From NCBI GenBank assembly GCA_049316905.1, contig JBMOJH010000014.1, forward strand, positions 1-46,961: DNA of 46,961 bases, written 5' to 3'. The DNA comes from CAIPVR01 sp049316905. Lineage in GTDB: Bacteria; Actinomycetota; Acidimicrobiia; Acidimicrobiales; Microtrichaceae. The notes below the pieces were generated by a model. It searched no databases, had not been told where the DNA came from, and saw only the letters and a list, made by a program, of their open reading frames with translations. Position 1 is the first letter of the stretch; every line of letters starts with the position of its first letter. Both the position numbers and the translations under genes were made by a program. Below are positions 1 through 7,258 of this stretch, piece after piece.

Positions 1-72
1 GCCCTTCCCCACGACACCGCCCTTCCCCACGACACCGCCCTTCCCCACGACACCGCCCTTCCCCACGACACC
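1..72. repeat. Perfect 18-bp tandem repeat, at least 4 copies
   Basis: The unit gcccttccccacgacacc occurs four times without a mismatch and starts at the window edge, so more copies may lie outside. It is in frame in the MobA-like gene and encodes GVVGKG on the minus strand. Identical copies at the DNA level suggest recent slippage expansion rather than an old protein repeat. Confidence 0.95.
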
Positions 73-246
73 GACCGCCACGACCTCGGCGAGGCCCGCC
101 GCCCGCAGCGCGGCGACGACCGTCCCGGCCATGGTGCGCCCGTCGGGACCCACGAGGCCGGCCTTGTCGGTGCCCATGCGGCGGGAGGACCCGCCACACA
201 GCACCACGCCCACCGTGGTCCCCGGGTCACCGGTCGGGCGGCTCAT
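1..246 (-). CDS. MobA-like nucleotidyltransferase, partial (3' end outside window)
   Basis: Only the first 82 residues are in the window. After a short lead comes a VGVVLCGGSSRRMGTDKA-type stretch (about residues 12-29), the nucleotide-binding loop of MobA/NTP-transferase enzymes that transfer GMP or CMP to molybdopterin or a related substrate. The start is ATG at 246, two residue groups before the first beta strand. From residue 59 to the edge the protein is four perfect copies of GVVGKG, where the family normally has a short strand and loop, so the repeat is an unusual insertion. The gene runs off the window inside the repeat, so copy number and the rest of the enzyme are unknown. Whether the substrate is molybdopterin cannot be told from this fragment. 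Confidence 0.7.
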   Translation of the reverse strand, partial: MSRPTGDPGTTVGVVLCGGSSRRMGTDKAGLVGPDGRTMAGTVVAALRAAGLAEVVAVGVVGKGGVVGKGGVVGKGGVVGKG

Positions 247-285
247 CCCGCGACCGGACCCGGCCACGGCCGCCGTGACCGGCCC

Positions 286-1536
286 TCAGCCCTCGACCAC
301 ACCGCCGTAGACGTGGGCCGCCCCGCTGCCGGCGCGCCCCTCGGCCACCGCGGCGGCGAGGTCGGCCACGAACTCGTCGACCACCGCGTCGTGACCCGGC
401 GAGAGCATCAGGTGCAGCCCGCCCTGCTGGCGGTCCAGGTTCCAGCCCCGGGCGTCCATCGCGTCGCACACCCCGTCGAGGTCGGGCGGGTCCGCCACGG
501 CCGTGTCGGGCCCGAACTCGAAGACCGACAGGTCCGGATCCGAGGTGACGGCCAGCCCGTCGATCCCCTCGATCCCGGCCCGGAACCCGCGCGTGGCCTC
601 CCGCACCCGGGACGCCAGCCGGAGGTAACCCTCCCGGCCGAGGTGCGTCATCGTCGCCCAGGCCGCGGCGATGGGCGCACCGGGCCGCGTCCCCGCCGAG
701 GACGCGGAGGCGTACAGCCCGCCGGGCCACGAGTCGTACATGAACACCTGGCGCCGGAACAGGTCCCTGTCGCGGTAGAGCACCGTCGACACGCCCTTGA
801 AGCAGTAGCCGTACTTGTGGACGTCGGCCGAGATCGACGTGACTCCCTCGACGCGGAAGTCCCACGGCGGGACGGGCTCGCCGAGCTCCTCCCAGAACGG
901 GAGCAGGTAGCCGCCGAGGCAGGCGTCCACGTGGCAGAGCACCCCGCGCTCGGCCGCGAGTCCCGCGATGTCGGTCACGGGGTCGATCACGCCGAACGGG
1001 TAGCAGGGGGCGCTCGCCACCACGAGGGCGGTGCTGTCCGCGTCGACCACCTCGGCGAACGCGTCCGGATCGGCCCGGCCATCGGCGCGGGTGGGCAGGG
1101 CCACCATCTCGACGTCGAGGTAGGAGCACGCCTTCGCGAACGCCGGGTGCGCAGTGACCGCGCACACGAGCCGGGGCCGCAGCACGCCCCGGGCGCGGGC
1201 CTCGTCGCGGGCGGTCTGCACGGCCAGGAAGATCGACTCGGTGCCGCCGGAGGACAGCGACCCGGCACCGGCGCCGAACAGGTCACGGGCCATGTCGATG
1301 ACCTCGCCCTCCATCCGCAGCAGCGTGCGGTAGCGGAACGGGTTCAGCGCGTTCTCGTGCAGGAACATGTCGGCCACCGCGTGCTGGAGCTCCTCCAGCT
1401 CGGGGTCGTCGACGTGGTACACGAGGCTGAACGCCCGCCCGCCCCGCCAGTCCAGGTCGCCACGGCGCTCCTCCCGCAACTCCTCGAGCAGTCCGGCGGC
1501 CGAGCGGCCGCGCTCCGGGAACCCCGCGTCAGTCAT
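286..1536 (-). CDS. PLP-dependent group II decarboxylase / sphingosine-1-phosphate-lyase-like enzyme
   Basis: A 416-residue fold-type I PLP enzyme. Visible landmarks are SSGGTES (about 95-101, phosphate contacts), H130 stacking on the cofactor, HVDACLGG (202-209, Asp204 to the pyridine nitrogen) and ADVHKYG with the Schiff-base Lys241. This order is typical of glutamate/aromatic-acid decarboxylases and S1P lyases; the SADVHKYGY context is closest to the lyase-like branch. The substrate cannot be assigned. The start is ATG at 1536, which overlaps the end of the DUF3151 gene by 8 bases and suggests translational coupling. A longer upstream reading frame is rejected because it would run antisense-like low-complexity sequence through that gene. 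Confidence 0.85.
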   Translation of the reverse strand: MTDAGFPERGRSAAGLLEELREERRGDLDWRGGRAFSLVYHVDDPELEELQHAVADMFLHENALNPFRYRTLLRMEGEVIDMARDLFGAGAGSLSSGGTESIFLAVQTARDEARARGVLRPRLVCAVTAHPAFAKACSYLDVEMVALPTRADGRADPDAFAEVVDADSTALVVASAPCYPFGVIDPVTDIAGLAAERGVLCHVDACLGGYLLPFWEELGEPVPPWDFRVEGVTSISADVHKYGYCFKGVSTVLYRDRDLFRRQVFMYDSWPGGLYASASSAGTRPGAPIAAAWATMTHLGREGYLRLASRVREATRGFRAGIEGIDGLAVTSDPDLSVFEFGPDTAVADPPDLDGVCDAMDARGWNLDRQQGGLHLMLSPGHDAVVDEFVADLAAAVAEGRAGSGAAHVYGGVVEG

Positions 1537-1987
1537 CGCCGGGCCTCGGACCGTCGATCGGGAACCGCTGGGGGTCGAGCTGGGCGAGGAAGTGCCGGCA
1601 CCGCTCCTCCTCGTCGACCTCCCCGATGGCCGCCGCGGCACTCCGCAGGCCCTCGAGGGCCCGGAGGAAGCCGCGGTTCGTCGGGTGCTCCCACCGCACG
1701 TAGCCGGTGCCCCGCCACCCCGACTGCCGGAGGCGGTCGAGGCCCCGGTGGTAGCCGACCCGAAAGCACGCGTAGCGCTCGACGTCGTCACGACCGAGTC
1801 CGCCGAGACGGGCCCAGCCGTCGAGGAAGCGCGGGTGGTCGGCGACCACCGCGGCCACCTCGTCGCGGCGGCGGTCCTCCGGGGCGTCGAGCGCGAGGGC
1901 CAGCGCGGCCAGCGCCTCGGCGGGTTCGGGTTCCAGCACGGTCTCCGAGGGTCCGGAGGTGCTCAGGTTGACGTGGCTGTCCGACAC
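1529..1987 (-). CDS. DUF3151 family protein
   Basis: A 152-residue soluble protein matching the actinobacterial DUF3151 family: an N-terminal alanine-rich helix, then the conserved DHPRFLDGWARLG region, FRVGYHRGLDRLR, and a W-containing segment (SGWRGTGYVRWEHPTNRGF) near residues 88-107. The function is unknown; the family is widespread in Actinobacteria. The start is GTG at 1987, with TACAGT seven bases upstream and no Shine-Dalgarno, consistent with a leaderless transcript. Its last 8 bases overlap the following PLP-enzyme gene, so the two form an operon. Confidence 0.85.
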   Translation of the reverse strand: MSDSHVNLSTSGPSETVLEPEPAEALAALALALDAPEDRRRDEVAAVVADHPRFLDGWARLGGLGRDDVERYACFRVGYHRGLDRLRQSGWRGTGYVRWEHPTNRGFLRALEGLRSAAAAIGEVDEEERCRHFLAQLDPQRFPIDGPRPGDD

Positions 1988-1994
1988 GGCCGGA

Positions 1995-2000
1995 ACTGTA
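1995..2000 (-). promoter_or_regulatory. -10 box of leaderless DUF3151 promoter
   Basis: TACAGT on the minus strand lies seven bases before the GTG start at 1987. This matches the TANNNT -10 element of actinobacterial leaderless promoters; no clear -35 is visible. Confidence 0.6.
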
Positions 2001-2050
2001 CCGGAGGGGGTCGGACCGGGCGGCCGGTCGCCGTCCGACCGGCCGCCCGG

Positions 2051-3046
2051 TCAGGCGTCGCGGTCCTCGGGCTGCAGCACCGCGCCGTCGGGATCGACCG
2101 CCGCGTCCTGCGCCTCCTGGAACCACGACCGCGAACGCGCGCTGACCCGCAGGCGCTCGAGCGGCTTCAGGTAGTCGGCCGGGCGCCGGCGGTCGGGCTC
2201 CCGCGCCGCACGCTCGTCGAGGAACGCTGCGGCGTTCTCGTAGCCCTGCCGGGCCAGCTCGGCACCCTGGGTGAAGTCGTCGTACTTCAGCTCGGGCCGG
2301 CGACCCGGCGGGAGGATCACCGCCTCCACGCCGTCGGGCAGTGCGGCGAGGTCGCGGGCGAACCGGCCGTTGCGGGCGACCCAGTAGGCCTGCATGGCCG
2401 CGTCGATCGGGCGGCGCACCTCGGCGTCGGGCCGGCCGTGACGACCGACGTGCAGCACGTAGATCTCGCGGCAGCCCAGCTCGACCGCCCGCGACACCGG
2501 CACGTTGTCGACCACCCCGCCGTCGACGTACCGACGACCGTCGATCACCACGGTCGGGAACACGGCGGGCATGGCGGCGGAGGCCAGGATCGCGGGCACG
2601 AGCAGCCCCTCGTGGAACCACGTCTCCGCGGCCGTCTCCACCTCGGCGGCCACGCACTCGAAGTCGACCGTGAGGTCCTCGAACCGACGGGTCGGCCCGA
2701 GCAGCGCCTCCAACCCTTCGCGGAACCGATCGTTGGAGTGCAGGGAGGTGCCCTTGCGGATCAGCTGCAGGACCGACGGCAGGCGCGACGTCGGCATCAC
2801 GCCCGCGTCGTCGGAGGCCGCGACCCAGAACTCCTCGAGTCGACGCATTCCGGCGAGGGTGGGCGCCAGCGCGTAGGCCGCCCCGTTCATCGCCCCGGCC
2901 GAGCAGCCGAGGACCACGTCGGGCTGCACCTCGCGCTCGACGAGTGCGCGCAGCATCCCCACCTGCAGCGCGCCGAGGTTGCCGCCACCGGAGAGCACGA
3001 AGGCGGTGCGCGGCTTGCGTCGTGTGAGCGAGCGGAGCGACTGCAC
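2051..3046 (-). CDS. Patatin-like phospholipase
   Basis: A 331-residue patatin-family serine hydrolase, predicted to cleave acyl esters of phospholipids or lipids. The oxyanion-hole glycine motif GGGNLG is at 20-25, the nucleophile elbow GCSAG at 47-51 (Ser49), and the second catalytic residue Asp175 is in YVDGGVVDN, so the Ser-Asp dyad is complete. There is no signal peptide, so it is likely cytoplasmic or peripheral on the membrane. The start is GTG at 3046, with TACGCT seven bases upstream and no Shine-Dalgarno. The alpha/beta hydrolase gene upstream ends only 21 bases before it, so read-through is also possible. Confidence 0.9.
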   Translation of the reverse strand: MQSLRSLTRRKPRTAFVLSGGGNLGALQVGMLRALVEREVQPDVVLGCSAGAMNGAAYALAPTLAGMRRLEEFWVAASDDAGVMPTSRLPSVLQLIRKGTSLHSNDRFREGLEALLGPTRRFEDLTVDFECVAAEVETAAETWFHEGLLVPAILASAAMPAVFPTVVIDGRRYVDGGVVDNVPVSRAVELGCREIYVLHVGRHGRPDAEVRRPIDAAMQAYWVARNGRFARDLAALPDGVEAVILPPGRRPELKYDDFTQGAELARQGYENAAAFLDERAAREPDRRRPADYLKPLERLRVSARSRSWFQEAQDAAVDPDGAVLQPEDRDA

Positions 3047-3053
3047 GCCGTCG

Positions 3054-3059
3054 AGCGTA
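3054..3059 (-). promoter_or_regulatory. -10 box of leaderless patatin promoter
   Basis: TACGCT on the minus strand ends seven bases before the GTG at 3046. It sits in the 21-base gap after the hydrolase gene, which would give the patatin its own leaderless transcript. Confidence 0.55.
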
Positions 3060-3067
3060 CGGGGCGC

Positions 3068-3901
3068 TCAGCCGCCGCGGACGCACCGCCGCACGTAGCG
3101 GGCGAACTCATCGGGCCGGCCCAGATGCGCGCCGTGGCCGGCACCCGGGAGCACCACCAGCTCGGCCGACGGCAGGGCGCCCACGAGGTCCACCGCTGCC
3201 TCCGCCCAGTAGCCGCCGTCGGCGTCCCCGGTGCCCACGAGGGCCGGCAGCAGCACGCCGCCGGGGTCCGGCACGGCGCCCGCCCGGGCCAGGTCCCGGA
3301 GCTCGGCCACGAGCGCCGCCCCCTCGGAGCGGCGCAGCTCACGGTCCCCGTCGCGCAGCCGGTCCCAGGTCGCGGCGCCCACCATCAGGCGGTAGAAGGC
3401 CTCGGCCGCGGCGGGCGGACCGCCCTCGCTCGCGGCGGCCAGCGCCAGGTCCGCTCCGTCGGAGCGGTACCCGGGCCGACCGGGCACCGGGCACTCGAAC
3501 AGCCCGAGGCCCACCACGGCGGCCGGGTCCGCCCCGGCGAGCACCAACGCGATCGTCCCGCCGAGGCTGTGACCCACCACCGTGGCGCTGCGGTCGTGGG
3601 CCCCGGCCCACGCCAGCACGGCGGCCAGGTCGGCCGCATGATCGGAGAGCCCGCCGGAGAGCCCGCCGGCCACCCCGGCGTCGAGCGAGCGGTCGTAACC
3701 CCGGCGGTCGTAGGCCACCACGTCGAGGTCGCCGAGGCGGCGCATCGTGCGCCCGAAGCTGGCCGCCCGGTCCATCGCACCGTGCACGAGCACCACCAGT
3801 GGCGCATCCGCGGCCGGCTGACGGCGCAGCACCGCCAGACCCTCGACGGTGTGGCGGGTCAGCGGCGCCGGGGGCGCGTCCTCACGGGCGTCGGGGCACA
3901 C
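3068..3901 (-). CDS. Alpha/beta hydrolase
   Basis: A 277-residue alpha/beta-hydrolase fold enzyme. The HG oxyanion segment VVLVHGAMD is at about 36-44, the nucleophile elbow GHSLGG at 110-115 (Ser112), an acid candidate in GTGDADGG, and the catalytic His256 in GAGHGAHLG. A glycine/serine-rich GLSGGLSD stretch (about 80-87), built from a 12-bp direct duplication, lies before the nucleophile strand. The substrate is unknown. The GTG start at 3901 lies 6 bases after the pyruvate kinase stop, so it is probably cotranscribed with that gene. Confidence 0.85.
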   Translation of the reverse strand: MCPDAREDAPPAPLTRHTVEGLAVLRRQPAADAPLVVLVHGAMDRAASFGRTMRRLGDLDVVAYDRRGYDRSLDAGVAGGLSGGLSDHAADLAAVLAWAGAHDRSATVVGHSLGGTIALVLAGADPAAVVGLGLFECPVPGRPGYRSDGADLALAAASEGGPPAAAEAFYRLMVGAATWDRLRDGDRELRRSEGAALVAELRDLARAGAVPDPGGVLLPALVGTGDADGGYWAEAAVDLVGALPSAELVVLPGAGHGAHLGRPDEFARYVRRCVRGG

Positions 3902-3907
3902 GGGGGA

Positions 3908-5344
3908 TCAGGGCACGCGGGCGAGGCGCAGCACGTCGGTGGCCCGCGAGCCCTTGCTGCCGGCCCCGGCCAGCACCGCCACGGTGTCGCCGGAGGCCAC
4001 GTAGCCCGCATCGCGGGCGGCCACCACGAGCTCGTCCATCAGGCCGAGGTCGTCCACCCGGCCGGGGGCACGCAGGCCGACGGTCCCCCAGCTCATGGAC
4101 AGCTGGCGCACGGTGCGCTCCCGCGGACTGAAGGCGATGATCGGCATCGGGGGCCGGAAGCGGGCGACCGACCGGACCGTGAAGCCCGACTCGGAGATGC
4201 AGATGATCGCCGCCACGCCCATCTCGGTGGCCGCACGCCAGGTGGCGGCCGACATCGCGTCGGTGAGGCGGGCGTCGGAGTTGTCGCCCACCGCGACCTT
4301 GCGCAGGAGGCGGATCCGACGGGCCCAGGCGTCCTGGTCGAACTCCTGGTCCGCCCGTTCGGCGACGCGGCTCATCGTGGCCACCGCGTTCACCGGGTCC
4401 TCGCCCACCGCCGTCTCCGCGGAGAGCATCACTGCGGAGGTGCCGTCGAAGATCGCGTTCGCCACGTCGGACACCTCGGCGCGGGTGGGCGCCGGGGAGG
4501 TGATCATCGACTCGAACATCTGGGTGGCGGTGATCACGGGCTTGCCGCCGCTGATGCAGTCGCGGGTGATGCGCTTCTGCAGGTGCGGGAGCTCCTCGAT
4601 GCCGAGCTCGGAACCCAGGTCCCCGCGGGCGATCATGATGGCGCCGGCCGCCTCGATGATCCCCGACAGGTTCTCCACCGCGGCGCGGGTCTCGATCTTG
4701 GCGACCACCAGCGGGCCGCGGGGGTGGGGCTCGGTGCCGATGCGCCGCACGTCGTGGGCCGAGCGAACGAAGCTCAGCGCCACCATGTCCACGCCCTCCT
4801 CGACGAACGCGTCGAGCATCCGGAGGTCCTCGGGGGTGGGCGACGCGATCCGAAGCCGGTCCGACGGGATGTGCAGGCCCGGGCGGCCCTGGACCGGCCC
4901 GCCGTGGTCCACGAGCGCCTTCGCCGAGTCGCCGTCGACCGATTCGACCCGCAGGGTGACGCTGCCGTCGCCCACCGCGAGCCGGTCGCCCGGGTGGATG
5001 TCGCCGAGGAGCTCGGCGTAGTCGACGCCGATCACGTCGGCGTCGGAGGTCGCCCGTCCGGGAACGAGCGTGACGCGACCACCGGTGGGCAGGACGACGG
5101 ACGAGTCGCCGAAGGAACCGAGCCGCACCTTCGGGCCCGGGAGGTCCACGAGGATGCCGAGCTGCCGGCCGTGCTCGTCGGCGACCCCCCGGATCGTGCG
5201 GTACCGAGCGAGGGCGTCGTCGAGCGAGCCGTGGGCGAGACCGATTCGGGCGACGTCCATCCCGGCGTCGAGCAGGCGACGGAGGACGTCGGGCGAATCG
5301 GACGCGGGGCCGATCGTGGCGACGATCTTGGTGCGGCGGGGCAT
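3908..5344 (-). CDS. pyk: Pyruvate kinase with altered K+ site
   Basis: A 478-residue pyruvate kinase, converting phosphoenolpyruvate and ADP to pyruvate and ATP in glycolysis. The family core is present: VALSFVRS, VAKIETR with Lys216 and Glu218, MIARGDLGSELG with Asp242, and PVITATQMFESM followed by PTRAEVSDVANAIFDG. The N-terminal segment is unusual. Where most enzymes read R-x-N-x-S-H-G this one has RIGLAHG (33-39), losing the Asn and Ser ligands of K+. The T-K-G-P-E motif reads D-L-P-G-P-K (67-72), with Lys at the position linked to K+-independent activity. ATG at 5344 has TAGCGT six bases upstream, fitting a leaderless transcript. Confidence 0.95.
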   Translation of the reverse strand: MPRRTKIVATIGPASDSPDVLRRLLDAGMDVARIGLAHGSLDDALARYRTIRGVADEHGRQLGILVDLPGPKVRLGSFGDSSVVLPTGGRVTLVPGRATSDADVIGVDYAELLGDIHPGDRLAVGDGSVTLRVESVDGDSAKALVDHGGPVQGRPGLHIPSDRLRIASPTPEDLRMLDAFVEEGVDMVALSFVRSAHDVRRIGTEPHPRGPLVVAKIETRAAVENLSGIIEAAGAIMIARGDLGSELGIEELPHLQKRITRDCISGGKPVITATQMFESMITSPAPTRAEVSDVANAIFDGTSAVMLSAETAVGEDPVNAVATMSRVAERADQEFDQDAWARRIRLLRKVAVGDNSDARLTDAMSAATWRAATEMGVAAIICISESGFTVRSVARFRPPMPIIAFSPRERTVRQLSMSWGTVGLRAPGRVDDLGLMDELVVAARDAGYVASGDTVAVLAGAGSKGSRATDVLRLARVP

Positions 5345-5350
5345 GACCCC

Positions 5351-5356
5351 ACGCTA
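5351..5356 (-). promoter_or_regulatory. -10 box of leaderless pyk promoter
   Basis: TAGCGT on the minus strand ends six bases before the pyk ATG, so transcription would begin at or next to the start codon. The intervening GGGGTC is too close to act as a normal ribosome-binding site. Confidence 0.6.
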
Positions 5357-5395
5357 CGCCCCGATCCCCCTCATCCCCCGGACATAGGGGTCCTC

Positions 5396-5414
5396 ACTCG
5401 CCCCACAGGCGAGT
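5396..5414 (-). terminator. Small stem-loop between acyl-CoA dehydrogenase and pyk
   Basis: actcgcc and ggcgagt form a perfect 7-bp stem with a 5-base loop in the gap after the acyl-CoA dehydrogenase stop. There is no T-run in the direction of transcription, so if it terminates it is not a classical intrinsic terminator. Confidence 0.35.
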
Positions 5415-5437
5415 TGACATCCGCAGACGCGGCAGCC

Positions 5438-6652
5438 TCAGCTGCGCGGGACCTTGCTCCACGGGAGCTCCTTGTCCACGCGGACGTCGCCGGGGAGGCC
5501 GAGCACCCGCTCGCCGAGGATGTTGCGCAGCACCTCGGAGGTGCCGCCCTCGATCGAGTTCGCCCGGGCGCGCAGGAAGTTCTTGTTGAGGTCGTCGGTG
5601 AAGAGCGCGTGGCGGGGCCGGACCAGCTCGTAGGAGCCGTAGAGCATCCCCTCCGGGCCGAGCACCTCCATGGCCAGCGAGTAGATCGCCTTGTTGAGCT
5701 CGGCCATCGCCAGCTTGGCCACCGAGCCCTCGGGGCCGGGCGTGCCCGCCTTGCGGTTGGACGCGGCGCGCAGGTTGGTCAGGCGGTTCACCTCGGCCTG
5801 GATCCAGAGCCGGGTGACCTGGTCGCGCAGCACCTCGTCGTCGAGCGCCTGCTTCTTCCAGAGGTCGACCAGCTGCCCGATCGGGCCAGACCCACGCGGC
5901 GGGGTGCCGCCACCGATCGAGACCCGCTCGTTCATCAGGGTCGTGATCGACACGCCCCAGCCCATGCCCTCCTCGTCGACCCGCATCGAGTCGGGGATCC
6001 GCACGTCGGTGAAGTACACCTCGTTGAACTCGGCCTCGCCGGTCATCTGGCGCAGCGGGCGGACCTCGACCCCCGGGGCCTCCATGTCGACGATGAACGC
6101 CGTGATGCCGCGGTGCTTCGGCACGTCGGGGTTCGTGCGGGCGATCAGCAGCCCGTAGCGGGAGATGTGGGCGAGGGTCGTCCAGACCTTCTGGCCGTTG
6201 ACGATCCACTCGTCGCCGTCACGCTCGGCCTTCATGGCGAGCGACGCCACGTCGGAGCCGGCACCCGGCTCGCTGAACAGCTGGCACCAGATGTGCTCGT
6301 TCGAGAACAGCGGCCGCAGGAACGCCTGCTGGTCGTCGGTGCCGTGGGTCTGCACGGCGGGAGCGCACATGCCGTAGCCGATCGGGTTCTTGGCGCCGCC
6401 GATCGGACCGCCGGCGCGCCCGATGCGCTCCACCACGGTCTTCTGCAGCTTCGGGCTGAGCCCGAGACCACCACGCCCCTCGGGGAAGTGGATCCACGCC
6501 AGGCCCAGGTCGTACTGGGCCTCGAGGAACTCGCGCTCCGGGGTGGACGCCGGGTCGTGCTCGGCGAGCAGCCGGTCGACGAGCTCGATCACGCGCTGCT
6601 CGTCGGGATCCAACGGATCGGTGGCGGTGGCGGCATCGGCGGTGAGCGACAT
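5438..6652 (-). CDS. Acyl-CoA dehydrogenase (FadE family)
   Basis: A 404-residue FAD-dependent acyl-CoA dehydrogenase, which introduces the alpha-beta double bond in acyl-CoA during beta-oxidation or a related degradation. Visible are LFSEPGAGSD (125-134, flavin and substrate contacts), NGQKVWTT (152-159), and the C-terminal SIEGGTSEVLRNILGERV, in which Glu368 aligns with the catalytic glutamate of the medium-chain enzyme. The start is ATG at 6652, with AGGGGG just upstream; a slightly longer frame from 6682 has no ribosome-binding site. A perfect TTGACCG/CGGTCAA palindrome 30 bases upstream points to control by a TetR-type regulator encoded elsewhere. The chain-length or steroid specificity is not readable. 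Confidence 0.92.
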   Translation of the reverse strand: MSLTADAATATDPLDPDEQRVIELVDRLLAEHDPASTPEREFLEAQYDLGLAWIHFPEGRGGLGLSPKLQKTVVERIGRAGGPIGGAKNPIGYGMCAPAVQTHGTDDQQAFLRPLFSNEHIWCQLFSEPGAGSDVASLAMKAERDGDEWIVNGQKVWTTLAHISRYGLLIARTNPDVPKHRGITAFIVDMEAPGVEVRPLRQMTGEAEFNEVYFTDVRIPDSMRVDEEGMGWGVSITTLMNERVSIGGGTPPRGSGPIGQLVDLWKKQALDDEVLRDQVTRLWIQAEVNRLTNLRAASNRKAGTPGPEGSVAKLAMAELNKAIYSLAMEVLGPEGMLYGSYELVRPRHALFTDDLNKNFLRARANSIEGGTSEVLRNILGERVLGLPGDVRVDKELPWSKVPRS

Positions 6653-6682
6653 GGGACCCCCTGGTACGTCACGACAGGTCAC

Positions 6683-6698
6683 TTGACCGTGCGGTCAA
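6683..6698. promoter_or_regulatory. TetR-type palindromic operator
   Basis: TTGACCG-TG-CGGTCAA is a perfect inverted repeat of two 7-bp half-sites, about 30 bases upstream of the acyl-CoA dehydrogenase start. Its length, symmetry and position are typical of TetR-family operators controlling fatty-acyl genes. No TetR gene is in the window. Confidence 0.65.
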
Positions 6699-6745
6699 TT
6701 TAGTCGCGAGACCGGACCGGTGCCCGACGCACGCCCGCCGGCACC

Positions 6746-7162
6746 TCAGAGCGCCCGCATGCGGTTGTTGCGGGCGTTGTGCTCCACCTCGGCGAGACCC
6801 AGCGCCTCCAGCACCGGGGGCACGTAGTTGCCGAAGCGGCCGCGCAGACCCTTCTTGAGCCCGTACCAGCCGCCCACCGGGTTGTCCGGCGAACGCCCCC
6901 AGGCCTCCACCGATCCCTCCGCGGCGGGCTTCTGCTCGTCCGCGTTGCCGAGCGGCACCCAGTCGCCCGCGTCGCGCAGCATGGCGTGCAGGTCCTCGAT
7001 GCAGCGCAGCCGGTAGCGGAGCTGCGTCGAGCCGACCTGCACGACCAGCGCCGGCGGCTCCGCGGCCTCGTCCCGCCATGCCTCGAACTCCGATTTCCCG
7101 GGTGGGGTGGTGAGGACCCACGGATCCGACTCCGTCCCGCTGCCCTGCACGTCGGATCCCAT
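6746..7162 (-). CDS. Conserved uncharacterised protein (DUF6855-like)
   Basis: A 138-residue soluble protein with no signal peptide. It has strongly conserved-looking blocks: SDPWVLTTPPGKSEF near the start, VGSTQLRYRLRCIEDLHAML, GDWVPLGNADEQKP, VEAWGRSPDNPVGGWYGLKKG, LRGRFGNYVPP and a basic C-terminus ending NNRMRAL. I associate this pattern with the uncharacterised family DUF6855, from memory and not with certainty; I know no function. The start is ATG at 7162, with GGGAGGG upstream. An in-frame ATG at 7228 lacks a ribosome-binding site and sits inside the palindrome of the divergent regulator. It is divergent from the HTH gene, which could therefore control it. Confidence 0.75.
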   Translation of the reverse strand: MGSDVQGSGTESDPWVLTTPPGKSEFEAWRDEAAEPPALVVQVGSTQLRYRLRCIEDLHAMLRDAGDWVPLGNADEQKPAAEGSVEAWGRSPDNPVGGWYGLKKGLRGRFGNYVPPVLEALGLAEVEHNARNNRMRAL

Positions 7163-7222
7163 CTTCGGCCCTCCCGCTCGCGGCCCCTGCGGCCGGACCC
7201 TGCCAGTCTGACGGGGCGAACA

Positions 7223-7237
7223 TGACATCTCGTGTCA
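7223..7237. promoter_or_regulatory. Palindromic operator candidate for the HTH regulator
   Basis: TGACA-N5-TGTCA is a perfect inverted repeat in the divergent region between the unknown gene and the HTH regulator. It overlaps where the -35 element of the regulator should be, suggesting autoregulation and possible control of the divergent gene. Confidence 0.5.
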
Positions 7238-7246
7238 GGTTCGGCG

Positions 7247-7252
7247 TAGGTT
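7247..7252 (+). promoter_or_regulatory. -10 box of leaderless HTH-regulator promoter
   Basis: TAGGTT ends six bases before the ATG at 7259, predicting transcription from the start codon. The same hexamer is used at 9281-9286 and 9292-9297. Confidence 0.6.
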
Positions 7253-7258
7253 CACGCG

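Noticed and set aside
1..72. CRISPR array
   Set aside because: The units are directly adjacent with no spacers and are in frame with a protein.
5396..5414. Classical intrinsic terminator
   Set aside because: There is no T-run after the stem; listed only as a stem-loop.
1367..6703. A very long open frame on the plus strand opposite several minus-strand genes
   Set aside because: It is rich in Arg, His, Gly and Val with no domain, and mirrors known enzymes (pyruvate kinase, acyl-CoA dehydrogenase) on the other strand. Such stop-free antisense frames are expected at this GC content.
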